A stretch of 64,000 bases of DNA from Isochrysis galbana (GCA_018136815.1 CM030933.1:2963144-3027143), one strand, 5' to 3'. Shown: positions 22,865 through 34,771, counted from the stretch's first letter. Numbers and translations: made by a program. Notes: generated by a model not told the origin, from the sequence alone.

Positions 22865-23900
22865 CTATCAACGTTGGGGGGCACTAGTAAGTAGCCATTT
22901 GAGGGGTAGTTAGTTAATTGGTTGTATGCATTTGGCAGTAGTTACTTGCTAGTTGGGGTTGGCAGAAATATGGAATATCGATCCGGATATATCTACCATC
23001 TACTGGATATTCGGGCTGATTTTGGCAGAATAACCAGCTATCTCTATCGGACAAAAAATTCCGTCCTAGAAACTAGGACCACGTCCTAGAAAATTCTTGG
23101 ATTTCTAGGACTCTGCCGATCATGCCTCCATTGTAGCCCATGGTGAGCTTATGAGACATCCCATCACTTGGAGCAAACCATCTCCACAACCCATTCAACC
23201 TTAGCTCTCCCCATGACCAACTCTGCGGAGCTTGTCTTTGCTTACTTTTGCTACCTTATTCAGCATGCGGTGCTGCACTCGGGCGTCCGCTCGCACAAGA
23301 GGAGTTTTATTTTAGACCTTTTGGAGCAGTAGGCTAGCGGATTGGACACTTAGATGACAAAACCAAGCTTGGTGGTCACTGAAGGTCTCAAAGAGGGCAG
23401 TCAAAGCAACATTTCATCTCCTGGGGACCATGGGTAGAAGAGCTCCCCACTGGGTGGTATCAGCCATTTCTCCCGTTTCTAGGACAAGCAGCAATTCCAA
23501 TTCCGACCAGGTGACCCGCAGACGCGTCACAAAACTTGGTGTTGCTGAGGGAATGGTGCCTAGGTACACTTGGAACATTTAATGAGGACATGCATGTGGT
23601 AACTCAATAGCCAAGGTTTGGGACAAAATAACATGGTATGCTCATGTTCTCACCTAGCAAAGTCCGTCCTAGTTTCTAGGACTGGTCCTAGAAAGCTGGG
23701 TACCTTTATCCGCTATCTCTGGATACTGGATATTTGGGTGGGAGCTTTGGATACTGTTGTATTCAGGCCTCCTGGCATGAATATTTCGGCATGGGTACGT
23801 GCCTTCGTGGTTATATATCGTCTTCTATGTTGGTCTTGGTCACTCAAGGCGTGCAGACTCGGATTCTCCCCGGGCTCAAATCTTGGTCCGCCGATTTTCG
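22865..23900. other. Non-coding with GTCCTAG dyads
   Basis: No gene. GTCCTAG-AAA-CTAGGAC (about 23072-23088) and GTCCTAG-TTT-CTAGGAC (about 23666-23682) are reverse complements of each other, each itself a dyad, and each is accompanied by a second GTCCTAGAAA. They could be ends of a ~620-bp element. Confidence 0.4.
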
Positions 23901-24000
23901 NNNNNNNNNNNNNNNNNNNNNNNNNNNNNNNNNNNNNNNNNNNNNNNNNNNNNNNNNNNNNNNNNNNNNNNNNNNNNNNNNNNNNNNNNNNNNNNNNNNN
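23901..24000. other. Assembly gap (100 N)
   Basis: Exactly 100 N. Frames crossing it are not meaningful. Confidence 0.99.
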
Positions 24001-24089
24001 TCTCGAAATTCGAAGATTTGGGTTTTATTTTTACCGTTACGGTAATTGTCCACGCGTTTAAGGAAAGAAATGCAGGGAACAGAACGGGG

Positions 24090-24225
24090 CCCCCTCTCTG
24101 CATTCCTTCCCCCCCCTCTCTGCATTCCCTCCCTCCCCTTCTGCAGTTTCCCCTCCCCTCTGCAGTTCCCCCCCTTCCGCGGTTCCCCCCCTTCCGCAGC
24201 CCGCAGCTCTCCCCCCCACCAGCGA
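24090..24225. repeat. Degenerate CTCTGCA-TTCCCCCC minisatellite
   Basis: Units of roughly 15-25 bp with (T)CTGCA or CCGC followed by TTCCCCCC recur at least six times. Confidence 0.6.
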
Positions 24226-24561
24226 GGTCCCATAGAGCACAGAGCACAGAGCACTATACAGAAAGGACATGGACATGGTAGATACGTTAATAATGAAGCT
24301 GATTAACTTAGTAATAGTGTTCGATGATTGCAGATGCGATAGATACGGACTGCGAGCACGACCATGCGGAGGAGAGAGAGAGAGTGAAGTAGGGCGATAG
24401 AGAAGAGGATGCAGAGAGGCAGCACGACGTCTTTTGTAGTAAAGATGCCAAGATATTTTTTCGGGTGGCGGGAGGCCATCATCAGCGGCATGATGAGGGG
24501 GGAGGGGGGGAGGTGATAGAATTTTACTACTAGTTTGTCAGGCGGGCGAGGGGGACACAGG

Positions 24562-25025
<464 letters not shown>

Positions 25026-25283
25026 GGGGAGGGGTGGAGGGCGGGTTAGGAGATGGGAAGGAAGAAAGAAGAGGAAGAAGGGAGAGAAGGAAAGGGGGAA
25101 GCGAGAGGGAGAGACAGAGTGACGTCGTGAGAGAGAGGAGAGAGATGGAGAAGAAGAGAGAGGAGGAGAGGTGAGGGCAGGGAGAGGAGAAAGTAGAGAG
25201 GGGAGGAGAGAGAAAGCGGGAGAGAGGGAGAGCGAGAGAGAGGAGAGGGAGAAGAGGGAGTGCAATCTTCCCTTTTCCCCACG

Positions 25284-28200
25284 ATGGCTCCTCCTCCATC
25301 GTCGACGCCCCTCGGCGGCTCTGACGAGACGTACGAGGCCGAGCTCCGCCTCCTCGCCTCCTCCACCTCACTCTCACTCGCAGGCCCCCCCCGCAGAGCC
25401 CTCTTCGACAGTGGAGAAGCCGCCTGGTGCTATGAATTCTCTTGCTCACTGCAGGATGGGAGACAGATCAGGCTGCAGGTGGCTCTACGAAGCAGGCACA
25501 CTTGGCCAGTAGCCCTATGGCGCTAGGGGGTGGGGGGGTGGGGGCGTCCGCGTTCGGAATTCCCACTGGGAGCAACGTCCCTCGGGAGCAGTGGGGAAGA
25601 GCGAGGATGGGTGGCCCGAGGAGTTCTCTTCCCATCTGATTGGCAGAGCAGGGTGCGCACGCTCCAAACGAGCCGTGAACCCACCCCGCGCTGCCCGGAG
25701 CGCTCTGAGCCTATGAGGTAGTCTGGGACCCAGTCTGGGCTTGAGGCGAGCCCGAGGAGCACACTTCACAACTGCCGTTGAGCAAGGTTTCATGGGTCGT
25801 ACTGCCAATTCGAGGATGAGAGGCAGATCATGATGACAGACAGCGACAGCACACCTCCATGCATTCTGCCCTCCCCCCTTCCTCCCTTGTGCTGCCGAGA
25901 CTTCTTCCGCTTGTGGAAGAGCTCTGGGAGGCCTTCAGCACTAACTCCTCTAGCTTTGTTGGGAGGTCAAGGTTGACTGGGAGATCAGACTGCAAGAGAG
26001 CGAGAGTGCCTCGCCATGGCTCCTCCTTGCACTTGCGAGCGTGGCCGATGCGGCCTTGACGCGCGGAAAAGCACGTGTAGGTTCCTTTCTCCCACTCCTT
26101 GGATTTGGTGGTGAAGTGGGAGATCGCATAACAAATTGGTGCCAACCTGCTCTAAGAGCTTGCACGGAACTTAAGCGAGCTTGCATGGAGCTTGAGCAGC
26201 ACACTTGAAACCTCGAAGAAGGGGGGCGGGGCGGGAGTGGTGGTGGGGGGAGTCTTGCCGCAGGGCACCGCTCCATCCTGAAGGCTTCAAGTGTTGGCTA
26301 GACTCCCCTGAGCGGTGATGTATCATTGGCTCCTGGGTAGAGCCTTGGCAGCGCACTTCTGCTTTCCCACCAGAATCCCCACAACATGATGTCGCATTTT
26401 CTCATGCTTTCTTCCGGCATGTTTTCGTTTTGCCAGCGGCGCGCCCTCAGCTCGCTAGTTCGTCTGTGCACCTTCTCAGTCTTCTCCATTCGCCCGCCCC
26501 ACTTGCAGACGAGGTACTCGACGTTGCGCGCCATCGAAAAGGAGGCTCGCGCGATCGATCCCGAGCGCCCCCTCCCGCCGTTCCCACCCAAGAAAAGCTG
26601 GTCGCGCCACGGCGATATATTTCGCCTGCGGCGGGGCACGCAACTCGCCGCCTCACTTCACGCGCTCCTCCGCCACCCGCAGCTTACGGCTCTGCCCTCG
26701 GCTCCGCGCTTGCTGCATGATTCGCCCGTGTTGCTGAGCCCAATCAGCGACTCCCCCGCCGCGCGCCCGACAGACGGTCGCACTACCGTCACCTCTACGC
26801 GACGGAGGCTCTTCAGTATCGGGACGGAGCCCGATGAGCCGTTCGCCCCGCCCGAGCCCGCTCGCCAGCCGCAGCCTCAGCCACCCGCTTCGCTCGCACG
26901 CTACTCACCCGTGCTGGCGTCGACGCGTGGTGACGAGGCCTCTCGCGGCCATCGCGTCGCCTGCTCTTCGCCCTCGGCGGCGCCGTCGCGAGTAGCGCGC
27001 TCGCGCCCACTTACCTCAGCACTGGCCGCGCCTCTCTCCGCCCTGCTCTGCGCCCTTGTGCTTGGTGCGGTACGAGGTCACGTAGCTCTCGCGCTCGTGT
27101 GCTGCACGCTTGGGCTTCTGGTGGGAATACTCATGCGGCGGGTCGTGACCGAGACGATCATTGATGGGGACGTCGAACCGCTCGCCGCGCCCGCAGTAGC
27201 ACCCTCGACACCAGCCGCTCTGCCTTCGCGACGGAGCCCCGCCCAGTCGCGCCGTGCAGTCGCTATCGAGGCAGTGCACAGTACGCCTGGAGTTGCCCAG
27301 ACGGCGATAGTGGAGCCAGCGGCCCCGCTAGCAGTGTCTGATGGCGAGGTGCTCGACCCGGCTGCTGCGAGTGCCGTACGTGCGGCTCTCGACGCCGTAT
27401 CTCTACTCTTCCGACACGCACAGCGGGGGCACTGTGCCCCCACGCCCGATCCAGGTGGCAGCTTCGGCATCTGGAAGCCGCATTCGACACGAGATGGTGT
27501 CGAGATCTACACCACCGGTGAGTGCATGCCCCCCCCCCCCCCCCCTTTTGGGAGCAGCTCCCTCCGATGTTGCGGCGCCCTAGATGAGATGCCCTGTGTC
27601 TTCGCCGGGGGCGAGCTCAGCTGGACTTTTATGCCTTGACCGTTATTGGCACTTGCCACCGTAGGCTGCTGCACGCGCACCCCCTGCCCACAACCTGCTC
27701 ACACAAAGTGTGTGTGCACCCTTCCCTACCCAACAGATCAATTTTGCTCGGACCGTCTCCACCTCTCGCGTCTCAACGGCTCGCTTGGCGTGGGTGAGGT
27801 CGCGGCGTCTCCAAGAGCCGTCCACCAGGCGATGGAAGACAAGGCAACTCGAGCGCGTATCGATCCACTTTGGATCCGACGCGAGGTGTGCACTTCGCTG
27901 TGCCGCGTTGGAGCGCGGCACCAAAGCGACGGCGTGCACCTGGGACCAAGCCGACGGCACGATTGCATGTCTCTTGCCGTATGCGTGCCAGTGCTCACTC
28001 TATGCGCCGCAGCCAACTGCTATGTGTGCGCCCTCGCTCTCAAGAGCAATTGTCGCACCCCCCCTGCCTAGGTGGTTCGCGAGCTGGACCCTCGCCTCTT
28101 GCGCATCGCCGGGTGGCAATGCGAGCGCCTGCAAGTCGTGCACGAGAGCTTCCGGGCGCCGTCCGTTGTTGTGTCGCCACGTGACAGCGTTGTCGTCATG

Positions 28201-28470
28201 GCGGTCATCACCTCGGACGACGGTTCTGTCGTCGCGATGGCGCAGCAATCGGCCGATCCACAACAATTTTGTGTAGTGTCACCCAAGGGATTCGTACGGA
28301 TGACAGTTGCTTGCGGCGGTCACATTGCGGAGGCTGCTGGCCAAGGCTGCCGGCTCCAATACCTAAACAGTATTGAGCCAGGTGGTTACATCCCAAAAGC
28401 AGTGGTGAGAACCACCCTCCCTGACCGGGCGATGACCGTGGCCAAGACGCGTAACGTCGTTACCATGTAG
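25284..28470 (+). CDS. PX - transmembrane - START domain protein (four exons)
   Basis: Proposed exons 25284-25478, 26509-27517, 27737-27885 and 28072-28470 sum to 1,752 nt, a 583-residue protein. Introns have GT..AG ends (GTGGCT..TTGCAG, GTGAGT..CAACAG, GTGTGC..CCTAG) and joins keep frame. The first join completes a PX phosphoinositide-binding signature: QDGRQIRLQ joined to TRYSTL, then LPPFPPKK. Two hydrophobic segments follow (27008-27135; LSALLCALVLGAV, LVCCTLGLLVGILM). The C-terminal ~210 residues fit a START lipid-transfer domain: GEVAASPRAVHQAM, WIRREVVRELD, SFRAPSVVVSPRD, and near the end GGYIPKAVV. I infer lipid sensing or transfer at an endosomal or contact-site membrane. The start was chosen for its good context (ACGATGG); an in-frame ATG lies at 25260. 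Exon 1 is the least certain. Confidence 0.8.
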
Positions 28471-28900
28471 AGCCAAGCGCGTGCCGACGGCGGCCGCGCA
28501 TGCGCGCTCTCGTATGATCCTGAGGTTGCAAACAACAGTTGATGCAGCGCCAATAGCCGGCGCATGACGCGCCACACTTTTGGCAAACAATGTAGGGCGG
28601 TGGTGCCTATTCAACTGTGTTTGCAACATTTGTTCAGAGCCGTGCTTACGACGGCATTAGCATTAGCCCTCTTCTAATATCCGGCAAGCTAAGCTTGAGC
28701 CACCTAAGGCGCGACGGGTTGGGCCACCGTCGACGCGTAAAAGTAAAAGAGCACTTTTGAAGATGCCAGATACTTTACTAGTTACTAGTTTCTGAAGAAC
28801 GTCCCACACCACTGCAAGGCGACCACCGCCGAGTGTCGCCCTTCCATGCCTGGCTACTAGCTACTGCCGTATTCAAGCCATTTTTTATTTAACATTTTGG
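28471..28900. other. Downstream flank of PX-START gene
   Basis: 3' untranslated and intergenic sequence. No polyadenylation signal of the AATAAA type is obvious; no further gene. Confidence 0.4.
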
Positions 28901-28901
28901 C

Positions 28902-29252
28902 TTAAACTATTGTTATAGTTTGACCTATGGAGCGTGCCGCGACCGCTCCCGAGCCCCAGGCGACCCTCGCCACCGCGCCCCACCTGGGACGCCCCATGCC
29001 GCCCGAGGCGGCTCGTCAGAAAGCCCTCTCAAAGCCCATCCAGCCCATCCAAACCACACCCGCGCAAGCGCGCGGGGTGGCGAGCACTGGCACCGAACAG
29101 GTTGCCACCAAGGCTCTCTCTGCGTAGCATGCAGGGGGTCTTGGAGACCCCCTCCAACAGTGGGAAACCCCCCCACCCCAAGAGCACCTCATGTGGGAGG
29201 GCAGCTCAGCTGCCCTCCCCATGGTGGAAACCTCTACCATCAGTGCACCCAA
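28902..29252 (+). mobile_element. MERA retroposon, copy B (3'-truncated)
   Basis: Begins TAAACTATTGTTATAGTTTG with the dyad at 28905-28920 and ATG at 28927, again 6 nt after the dyad. Nearly identical to 16451-16800 (MERAATAPEPQATL..), apart from small indels that break the frame near 29110. Homology stops at ACCATCAGTGCACCCAAC, where another MERA-like head begins. Confidence 0.8.
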
Positions 29253-30002
29253 CTAACTTTATAGTTGGTCGCCATGGAGCGCGCCGCCGCTCCCCACCTC
29301 TCCTTCGGGTCCCCCGCCGCGGGAGCCCCCCCAGTACCCATGGAGCTGTCGCTGGCGAAGCGACCGCGTCCGCCAGCAGAGGCCGAGCAGGTGAGCGTGA
29401 CTCAGGTCGCGCCGCACGGCCCGTGGCCCCGGCCACAACAAGGAAGACAGCCATGCTGGCCCACCCCATGGTGGGCCACAGGCTGGGACAAGCATCACAC
29501 CAACACCAGCCCAAGAGAGACAGACACCCATCAGGCATGCCTTATGGCAGAGGCCTCTCTCACCCTGGCGACGGCCGCGCTGCCTCGGCGGCGCGGCCCG
29601 AGACCGGGTGGCCCTTATGGGCACAACTCCAACACCACCAACAAAGCGCACATGGACATTGACTCACCAATTGCTCAGCACAAGACCTCACAAATGAGAG
29701 ACTGCTTGAATGCGCCTTGGGGCGCACACTACACCGACATGCCCACCACCCACACTGACCCACTCACCGCCCCACCACTCCCGTCCGCCCCTGCCACTCA
29801 GGAGCCGCCCTCAGATGAGGAGCAAGGCGCCATGGACTCAGACGCAAACTTCGAACTGTCCTTCCACCAAGAGGGCGACTACACCTTCCTAGACGCCACG
29901 GTCTACGCCGCAATTGTAGAGCTCCTATTGGAGCTCGAAGGAGTCGACCCGACGGCGTGCGGAAACTTCCATGCGCACGCACGATGCTCATCATGCGCAT
30001 AA
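29253..30002 (+). mobile_element. Second MERA-like unit with 242-residue ORF (29274-30002)
   Basis: Starts AACTTTATAGTT, a degenerate form of the family dyad, 7 nt before an ATG (29274) that reads MERAAAPHLS. The ORF is Pro/Thr/His-rich with an acidic C-terminal part (SDEEQGAMDSDANFELS). No domain recognised. Abutting copy B head to tail suggests insertion into, or template switching with, that copy. Confidence 0.45.
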
Positions 30003-30125
30003 CGCATGTGGAAGCTTCCATGCGCACGCACGGCGCCCCCGCGGGGAGCCCGAGACGCATAACGAAACACTTTTCTGCGCATCGGTGACGGCGTGCGGAA
30101 ACTTCCATGCGCACGCACGGAGTCC
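29955..30125 (+). repeat. Three copies of a ~28-bp GC-rich unit
   Basis: GAAACTTCCATGCGCACGCA (with small changes, e.g. GAAGCTTCC) occurs near 29961, 30011 and 30097, each followed by CGG or CGA and twice by CCCCGCGGGG, which is itself palindromic. Confidence 0.7.
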
Positions 30126-30353
30126 CCGCGGGGGATTGCACGGCGTGCGCTTGACGAAACTTCCCAAGCGACATCGTCGCCTGCCAGAAGAACGAGGATG
30201 TGAGAAAAAGACGAAGATGAAAACTCAGCCCGCGTAGCTGGGGGTACCGCGCCTGAGCGTGATTAGCTTTGTAATAACAATATTTCCTTGGCTACCCAAA
30301 AAGAAAACACTGATACGAAAAAGAACCTGGCCCTCTTTTGACGGAACGCGACT

Positions 30354-30711
30354 TTATTTCACGTTTTGCTTAGTTTGGGTGAATGATTCTGGTGCGTTCG
30401 TGAGTCGGTGCATCCTGTTGTTTTCTGCGGTCCTTGTTGTGGTGGCACGGCGGCAGATGCAGGCGGCAGGGTCAGGCTGGCCCTGTTGGTCTGCAGGGAA
30501 CAGGACTCTGCCTGTTATTCCCTGCTTGTGTGGCTGCTGGGGAGGCGAGGGCGGGAGGATCATGTCCACATCGCTGTCGGTCAGTGGGGCAGCCTGCGAG
30601 CGCTTCGGCTCCGGCGGCTTGGGGCGGCCCCGGTGGGGCGTCGTGGCTGCGGGGGGCTGGGAGGTGAGAGCGGTCGGCGCGCGCTCCATCGCTAAAACTA
30701 TAACAATAGTT
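30354..30711 (-). mobile_element. MERA retroposon, copy C
   Basis: Minus strand. Dyad at 30696-30711, then 6 nt, then ATG (30689) opening MERAPTALTSQPPAATTP, 111 residues to 30354. It shares GRPKPPEPKRSQAAPLTDSD with copy D. Its 3' part includes a ~60-bp stretch (30363-30424) also found inverted at 15168-15229 near the Ty3 gag. Confidence 0.7.
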
Positions 30712-30744
30712 TTTCTCGGCTTCTTCCAAAGACTAACTAAGCAA

Positions 30745-31212
30745 AAACAATGAGAGAATATGGGGCTATACGCCCCGAGTAACAAACATATTAAGAAGAT
30801 GATAAGCCCTCCTTACACGGTGGACAAAGATTTCAAGCCCTAGAAACAACGGAAGACGTCTTGCAAGCGGCGAGAGGTCTGGATAAAATGCGAAACATCA
30901 CCTAGGATAGTTAAATAAACTACTTTAGTAGGAGCTCAGCGGATATCAAGAAAGATCTTACGAGACGAAAGAAAGGGAAATGCAAGCCAAAGCTAGAGCG
31001 AAGGAGAAGACATATTCTCGCGCCCCCTCCTCTCCGACTCCTGGCCGAAGCAGCGCGCCGGCCGCCCCGGAACCAGCTTCTCCGCTATAAGAGAGAACTG
31101 GGGAAGGGGAAGGGGGTTGACAGGGGTTAGGGTTGGGTAGTAGGGAGGTTCATCAGCACTCTGCCTCACGCCGCACTTGTAGCGGGGATTTTAAGAAGAT
31201 TTTTTTTATTAA
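30745..31212 (+). repeat. SINE-like dispersed repeat, full-looking copy
   Basis: About 470 bp: GGGGCTATACGCCCC hairpin near the 5' end (30762-30776), a middle part with GCAAGCGGCGAGAGGTCTGG, a G-rich GGGGAAGGGGAAGGGGGTTG block, and a tail TTTTAAGAAGATTTTTTTT. Colinear copies at 62220-62690 (inverted), 47950-48240 and, diverged, 19090-19315. No coding frame. I could not identify a tRNA- or 5S-like promoter with confidence. Confidence 0.65.
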
Positions 31213-31425
31213 AGACTAATGAGATATACAAATACCATTGACTAATCGCTAAGTACGAGTCGACAGCAAGTACAATTCCTACGCACGCCAACTAACACCT
31301 TACTTCTTGAGCAGAATTTTGTCATCGGGAAGAGACATAGGTGCCGCAATCTCCTATTGCAGGGTGCGGCGTTTTTGGCGGTGTGCATGTCCATGATATT
31401 TGCTGGAATACTGATGCTCGCGCCA

Positions 31426-31953
31426 TCACTCTTTCGTGCTGCTTCTCGAGTATTCCTCTGCACTGTCGGCCGCGAGCCGCAGGGCCTGGTCGCCAAAGTA
31501 GCGCATGCGTTCGTCGCGCGAGACCTTGGGGGCCTGTCCGTAGGCATCCGCAGCGCTCAGTGTGTCATCAGGCCAAAGAGTGGCGGCACGCTGGAAGCCA
31601 CGTGGCCCAACGACTGCAATGGCACACACACCCGGGCTGCAGCCCCTCGAGTTCTTGGCTGGCCCGGCCACGCCCGTCTCACCGAGACCCCATTCAGCAC
31701 CCAGCTTCGCTCGGGCGGCGTTCGCAAGTTCTAGCGCGTGCGCCTCGGTCGCTGTGGGCGTCTTGGCGCTGAGGCCGAGCAGTGCCTCCTTGCTCTGTGC
31801 AGAGTAGGCGACCACGCCGCCGCGGAAGACTTTGGAGGCGCCCGGCAGGCAAAGAAGGCTCGAGGCGATCAGCCCGCCGGCTGAGGTCTCGGCCACGGCG
31901 ATTGAGTGTCCATGTGCGCTTAGGAAGGCCGAGAGCCGGCTAGCAGCGCTCAT
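31426..31953 (-). CDS. CinA C-terminal domain protein (nicotinamide-nucleotide amidase-like)
   Basis: 175 residues from ATG at 31953 (MSAASRLSAFLSAHGH). The frame extends upstream to a GTG, not used here. Family blocks seen: AVAETSAGGLIASSL (family AES-TGG), PGASKVFRGGVVAYSAQSK, LLGLS, ANAARAKLGAEWGLGETGVAGP, and SPGVCAIAVVGP. In bacteria and plants this domain (PncC/CinA) hydrolyses nicotinamide mononucleotide to nicotinate mononucleotide for NAD salvage. Length fits a stand-alone domain; no N-terminal MoCF part and no obvious targeting peptide. Probably single-exon. The 12-bp minisatellite at 32021-32335 lies in its upstream region. Confidence 0.85.
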   Translation of the reverse strand: MSAASRLSAFLSAHGHSIAVAETSAGGLIASSLLCLPGASKVFRGGVVAYSAQSKEALLGLSAKTPTATEAHALELANAARAKLGAEWGLGETGVAGPAKNSRGCSPGVCAIAVVGPRGFQRAATLWPDDTLSAADAYGQAPKVSRDERMRYFGDQALRLAADSAEEYSRSSTKE

Positions 31954-32020
31954 TGGCCTGCCGATGACACGGCGTGCGCGCCTCACCGTGAGAAAGAGAG
32001 GGGGGCGGGGGGGGGGGGGG

Positions 32021-32335
32021 GAGCCAGAGCGAGAGCTAGAGCGAGAGCTGGAGCGAGAGCTGGAGCGAGAGTTGGAGCGAGAGCTGGAGCGAGAGCTGGA
32101 GCGAGAGCTGGAGCGAGAGCTGGAGCGAGAGCTGGAGCGAGAGCTGGAGCGAGAGCTGGAGCGAGAGCTGGAGCGAGAGCTGGAGCGAGAGCTGGAGCGA
32201 GAGCTGGAGCGAGAGCTGGAGCGAGAGCTGGAGCGAGAGCTGGAGCGAGAGCTAGAGCGAGAGCTAGAGCGAGAGCTAGAGCGAGAGCTAGAGCGAGAGC
32301 TAGAGCGAGAGCTAGAGCGAGAGCTAGAGCGAGAG
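32021..32335. repeat. 12-bp minisatellite GAGCGAGAGCTG, about 26 units
   Basis: Perfect or near-perfect 12-mers, with a GAGCTA variant at both ends of the array and GAGCTG in the middle, flanked by poly-G on both sides. The plus frame reads (ELER)n and the minus frame a Ser/Arg repeat; since the unit is a multiple of 3, open frames here prove nothing. Confidence 0.95.
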
Positions 32336-34771
32336 GGGGGGGGGGGGCGGGGCAGCTGAGAGAGAGAATAGCTGAGGGAGAGAGGAAATATGGAAATATA
32401 AGTCTCTAAAAAGAGGGGAACAGAGGACTAAAGAAAGTAGACTCTCCCTTCTGGAGGACAGCTAACAGCTACCGCTCTCTTTTTTAGTAGTTCCATAGAG
32501 TTTCAATCTGGGTCTTTCAGTGCCGTCATTTGTGGGTTGGGGAGCCTGACTTTGGTATTATCGAATCCAGAGTCCAGAGTATCTCTATACTCACGGCCGA
32601 TTCGATGCTCAAGGGTGCGAACGAGTTTCGTTTTCAGTTCTTGTCTCGGCCGATGGTTTGCCGCTCGACAATAAACACAGAGACAGAGACAGAGGCCGCA
32701 GAGGTCTCTGTCAGAGGCAGAGGCAGAGGCTTTGCCCTCGCATTGCTGTTGTAATTCAGGAGGCGCGCGTTCGGTGCTCGTCCTCGTCCCCTGCGCTTTA
32801 TGCCATATGCCGCGTTGCCAGAGGGAACATCCATGTGGCGAGTGGCGATTGTGCTGCTTTGGCACCGACGTTGTACGCTCGACGCTCGGCAGTACGCTGC
32901 ACCCCGCAGCCTTCCGGACGTCTTCGAGCGCGGCCCCGCGGTTTCTGGCGCAGACATCGCGGGCCTGGAGAGTATAGTGGCTAGGAGCCGGCTCAGGCTT
33001 GCTCTGGGGCTTGGGGGTGGGGGGGGGCTAGGGGCCATGTGTGTGTGTGGGGGGGGGCTCTACGAAGCGGGCCGCTCTGCGAAGCTCAAGCCTCTACACC
33101 ACTATCCATTATCAATGATATCAATGGCAATGGCACATTCACATTGACATTCACATTCACAGTAACAGTTGTCACATACCACATAGAATACCAACGTAGA
33201 CAAGGTTGGCGAAAGATGATCTTAAATAAAGATGAGAAAGAGCAAAGAGCTGGGAGAAAGAAAGAGAGAAAGAGAAATCGAGGGAGAGGGAGAGGGAGCC
33301 GAGCGAGGGCCCGTTGCCCCTCCCTGCGCGTAACAAATAAGTAAAGACGCGTGGGTAACATGCACCGAATGCACTTGTTGCGGGTAGGAGGAGCATCTCC
33401 ATGCCATGCGACACGCACTATTTATTTATAGAGCGTGGCTCCGCTCTCCTCTCTCCCTCTTCCCTTCGTCCCGCGCGCACCGCTGCCCAGCCGGGATCCC
33501 TTCCCTACGCCTCATGCGACCCCAGCGGTTCGTCCCTTGTTTCCTTGGCCAGCGAGGTCCGGGGTCTCCCGCGCTCGTCGCTCTCTCCGCCCTTCAACTT
33601 CCAGCGCCCGCCCCCTTCCCCGTTCCATTAGTTTTTCCCCTTGTTTTTTTTAGAGTTCCCGCGCCCCTCCCCGTCCGTTTTTTTTAGTTTTGTTTCTTCG
33701 CGCTCTCGCTCGAAAGCACCTCCTCGTGCCTGTCCCTCGTGTGTTCTCTTTCGCCCCGTACCGGCGTCATGCCCGCAGACCCCTTGCCCATGCCATGTAA
33801 CGAGAGCTTTCAGCTTTCAAAGCACCTGCACCTCCACGCCTCCGTCGCCCTCTCCTTCGCTCCCTCCACACGCCACACTGCCCAAGCTCAAGCACGAGCA
33901 CCAGAAGCCCACAATTCCACATGCTCTCCCTCTCCACTCCCATTAAGCAACTCACAGCACTAGGGGTGCAATAATATGCACTACTAAGTAGAGAGGATTG
34001 GGATTGGGATTGGCCGAGCATTTGTCATAGTAGATGGCATCTTATTCCAATTATTGTTTCTGGAAAATTAGATGGCCTTAATCATGAGAATCGCTGCACA
34101 AGGCACACGGTCCCGCGGCAAGGAGAGCACAATTAGGGCGAAGGCGCAAGCGCGCGCAACAACAACAAAATTTCTTTTTCTATTCTATTTGAAGCAGTAC
34201 TAACTACCTCACACCTCGCCGCACGTAAAAGCTGCAGCTACGGCACCCAACCACCCTGATGCAGACCGAAAACGAGATCCACCCATCGATTATCCACCTG
34301 AAGGAGGCTACGTCTTCGCCTGCGCGCAAGCGCGAGCAAAAACGGTCGGCTCGCCACAAATAGTTTACTCCATGTGTCTCTCTGAGTCTACAACTGTATA
34401 CCAGAACCAGTTCTCCACGCGGTGCTCAAGCATGTTGCGCTTGCAACCGTCGAGGGATGGTTGCAGCCGCCTTGGGGCAGTCGCCCGGGGAAGCGTACGC
34501 GTGGAGGCTCCTCATCACTCTCGTAGTAGAGCTTCTCGCAGGAGAAGCCTTGCTACTTCTCATAGGAGTCCTCCCCGGACTCTCGTCGCTGTCGTCCAGT
34601 CATTGCCATCGCCTCAAGGCTTCTAGGCGCATGCGTCGGTATTGGTAGCAAGCAAGCTATGCGCCAACAACGATAGGCGTACCCGCTCCTCACGTGCGAT
34701 TCCGGTGCGCGCCAAGCCTCCTTGAACGCACTATCCGGCGTCGAACGCGTAGAGCACTGGCGTGAGTCGAG
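32336..34771. other. Intergenic, no supported gene
   Basis: Several short frames on both strands; none shows a recognisable motif. A short GTTACTGTGAATGTGAATG-like CACATT repeat at 33133-33165 and pyrimidine-rich sequence at 33450-33760 were noted. A small exon could be missed. Confidence 0.4.

Noticed and set aside
29955-30125. CRISPR-like array
   Set aside because: Only three imperfect units with unequal spacing, in eukaryotic repeat DNA.
31120-31145. Telomere-like GGGTTAGGGTTGGG
   Set aside because: Only two units and shared by other copies of the SINE-like family (48150), so it is part of that repeat and not a telomere.
31832-32359. ELER-repeat protein frame
   Set aside because: Product of the 12-bp minisatellite, antisense to the CinA gene and its upstream region.
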